The notes under the pieces were generated by a model. The model was not told the origin of the DNA and did not search any database. It saw only the letters and a list, made by a program, of their open reading frames with translations. Positions 62,691-64,000 of a stretch of DNA of 64,000 bases are shown piece after piece (position 1 is the first letter of the stretch; each line of letters opens with the position of its first letter). The DNA comes from Boudabousia marimammalium (GTDB lineage Bacteria; Actinomycetota; Actinomycetes; Actinomycetales; Actinomycetaceae), in the NCBI RefSeq assembly GCF_001936115.1, contig NZ_MPDM01000005.1, positions 62,001 through 126,000 on the forward strand, written 5' to 3'. Made by a program: the position numbers and the translations under genes.

Positions 62691-63362
62691 TTACGGGCGG
62701 CGACCAAAAGCATCCAACAGTTCAGAGTCACCTGAAACAATCAAAATATCGTTGCTGCCGACCAGGGTAGTCTCAGTGGCATACTCGAACTGCTGCCCGG
62801 GAGACATTACGCCAATAATGCGCACACCGTACTTGGTTTGGACTTCACTCTCGCCAATGGTAAAGCCCTGAATTTCACGCGGCGGCAGCATCTTCACGAC
62901 CGCGAAGCCATCACGCTCCAGCTCAATATAGTCAAGCATTCGCCCACCCACTAGGTGGGCGGTGCGCTGGCCTGCGTCAAACTCCGGGTAGACAACGTGA
63001 TGAGCGCCGATACGGCGCAGAATACGTCCGTGCTCACGGGAGGTAGCTTTCGCCCAAATCTGGACTTTCTTTAAGTCAACGAGGTTTGCGGTGATGAGCG
63101 CGGAGGCTTCCAAGGAGCTACCCACGCCCACTACGGCAGTTGTGAAGTCGCTGGCTCCCACCTGATTTAAAACCTCCGGGCTGGTGGCGTCGCCCTCGAC
63201 GAGGGGGATGCGTCCCGCCCACTTTTCTACGGTGGCGGGATTCTTTTCCAACACTAAGATTTCCTGGCCGAGGCGATCCAAGGTTGCAGCCACCGCTGAG
63301 CCAAAACGTCCCAAGCCGATCACTAGGGTGGACGCCTGCGAGCTTTCGTTCTTACTGGCCAT
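62691..63362 (-). CDS. Potassium uptake regulatory subunit TrkA/KtrA
   Basis: A 223-aa RCK protein with Rossmann start LVIGLGRFGSAVAATLDRLG and VLEKNPATVEKWAGRIPLVEGDATSPE, then a TrkA-C domain. It gates the TrkH/KtrB channel by nucleotide binding. Its gene follows the channel gene at 63467 on the same strand. Confidence 0.93.
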   Translation of the reverse strand: MASKNESSQASTLVIGLGRFGSAVAATLDRLGQEILVLEKNPATVEKWAGRIPLVEGDATSPEVLNQVGASDFTTAVVGVGSSLEASALITANLVDLKKVQIWAKATSREHGRILRRIGAHHVVYPEFDAGQRTAHLVGGRMLDYIELERDGFAVVKMLPPREIQGFTIGESEVQTKYGVRIIGVMSPGQQFEYATETTLVGSNDILIVSGDSELLDAFGRRP

Positions 63363-63466
63363 TAAGACTCCTTCACCAAGGCCGCGACTGCAGCCATTAA
63401 ATCAATGTAATAATGCTATCTCTAAGACTAGCTGACCCGCGGGACATTAGCGGGAGAGCATATGGA

Positions 63467-64000
63467 TTAGCCGACCGCTGGGCTTTCTGGCGGGTAGTGG
63501 AATAGCCGACGATGGTTGGTCATAGCGAGTGCGGCAGCCACTGTCATGGTACCGGTACGGCCGAAGAACATCAGCGCGGTGAGCACATATTTCGGACCAT
63601 CAGGCAGGTCTCTGGCCATAGAGATGCCGGTAGATAGGCCAACGGTACCGAAAGCGGAAATAGATTCAAAAAGAAGTGCGTCTAGGCTGTAGTTGGTCAT
63701 CTGCATGAGCAGCCACACTGCCACGACGATGGTGAATGTACTGATTAAGACGATGGACACGGCCACCCGGACGGTCTCAGTCGGAATCTTGCGTTCAAAG
63801 GCTTCAATGTCTCGGCTACCACGGGCTTCCGCCACAACCGCCAAGACCAGCACGGCGATGGTGGTGACTTTCACGCCACCAGCGGTAGAGCCGGAGCCAC
63901 CCCCAATGAACATGAAGATGTCTTGCAATAGCCAGGTGGAACGGCTCATTTCCCCAATATCGAGGGCAGACAGGCCGGTCGATCGCGTGTTAACTGCGCC
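63467..64000 (-). CDS. TrkH/KtrB potassium channel subunit, C-terminal part (5' end outside window)
   Basis: The frame is open to the window edge (177 visible residues). NTRSTGLSALDIG, then MFIGGGSGSTAGGVKVTT, the third/fourth pore region of the KtrB family, then two to three helices ending GRTGTMTVAAALAM. Membrane partner of the adjacent RCK gene; together they form a Ktr/Trk potassium uptake system. Confidence 0.93.
   Translation of the reverse strand, partial: GAVNTRSTGLSALDIGEMSRSTWLLQDIFMFIGGGSGSTAGGVKVTTIAVLVLAVVAEARGSRDIEAFERKIPTETVRVAVSIVLISTFTIVVAVWLLMQMTNYSLDALLFESISAFGTVGLSTGISMARDLPDGPKYVLTALMFFGRTGTMTVAAALAMTNHRRLFHYPPESPAVG

Overview
The window is chromosomal DNA from a high-GC Gram-positive bacterium, most likely an actinomycete of the Actinomycetaceae type (moderate GC). 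The evidence is gene content and order: topA-tmk-holB, ppa / dacB-tilS-hpt-ftsH-folE-folP-folBK-DUF3180, DUF2516, nitrobindin-like FABP plus YgfZ, ClpC, and surface proteins with sortase tails of the LSKTG/LAKTG type. The genus cannot be fixed from the sequence alone.

Layout. 1-4490 holds the 3' end of topA, then tmk, holB and a secreted TAP-like peptidase lipoprotein. A tRNA-Thr(CGT) gene at 4550 is the insertion site of a 6.6-kb integrative element (4588-11244) bounded by a 37-bp direct repeat. The element carries a leaderless-looking repressor, an excisionase-like protein, a replication initiator with an iteron array and an AT-rich palindrome inside its own gene, a second winged-helix protein, two unknown proteins (one broken by an amber codon), an SSB and an Abi_2/AbiF-type HEPN protein flanked by two candidate structured RNAs. 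No integrase is visible. 11245-14454 is a poorly known stretch with small membrane proteins, repeats and a TM2 protein, ending at tRNA-Arg(ACG).

14822-28648 contains a Gfo/Idh/MocA oxidoreductase, a siderophore-interacting-like protein with a degenerate flavin motif, a 1936-residue cell-wall-anchored GH35 beta-galactosidase, an NCS2 purine permease, the PiT/DUF47 phosphate pair, and a surface-anchored protein behind a Zur-like operator. A 0.5-kb gap (28649-29253) is rich in hairpins and looks like an unrecognised structured RNA. 29254-37514 runs through a membrane protein, FABP, YgfZ, DUF2516, Dtd, ClpC and BrnQ. 37585-43063 holds an AgaS/GatZ-type amino-sugar pair and pyruvate phosphate dikinase. 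43206-47410 holds a lipoprotein, a hydrolase and a protein of unknown function. 47568-64000 holds an NlpC/P60 hydrolase, ppa, the dacB to folate-biosynthesis operon (including a catalytically dead zincin paralogue), radA, and trkA with the end of trkH.

The most interesting parts are the integrative element (origin inside the initiator gene, AbiF-type HEPN protein with neighbouring RNAs, integration-dependent change of the repressor C-terminus), the structured RNA near 28.9 kb, and the AgaS plus GatZ pair without GatY.
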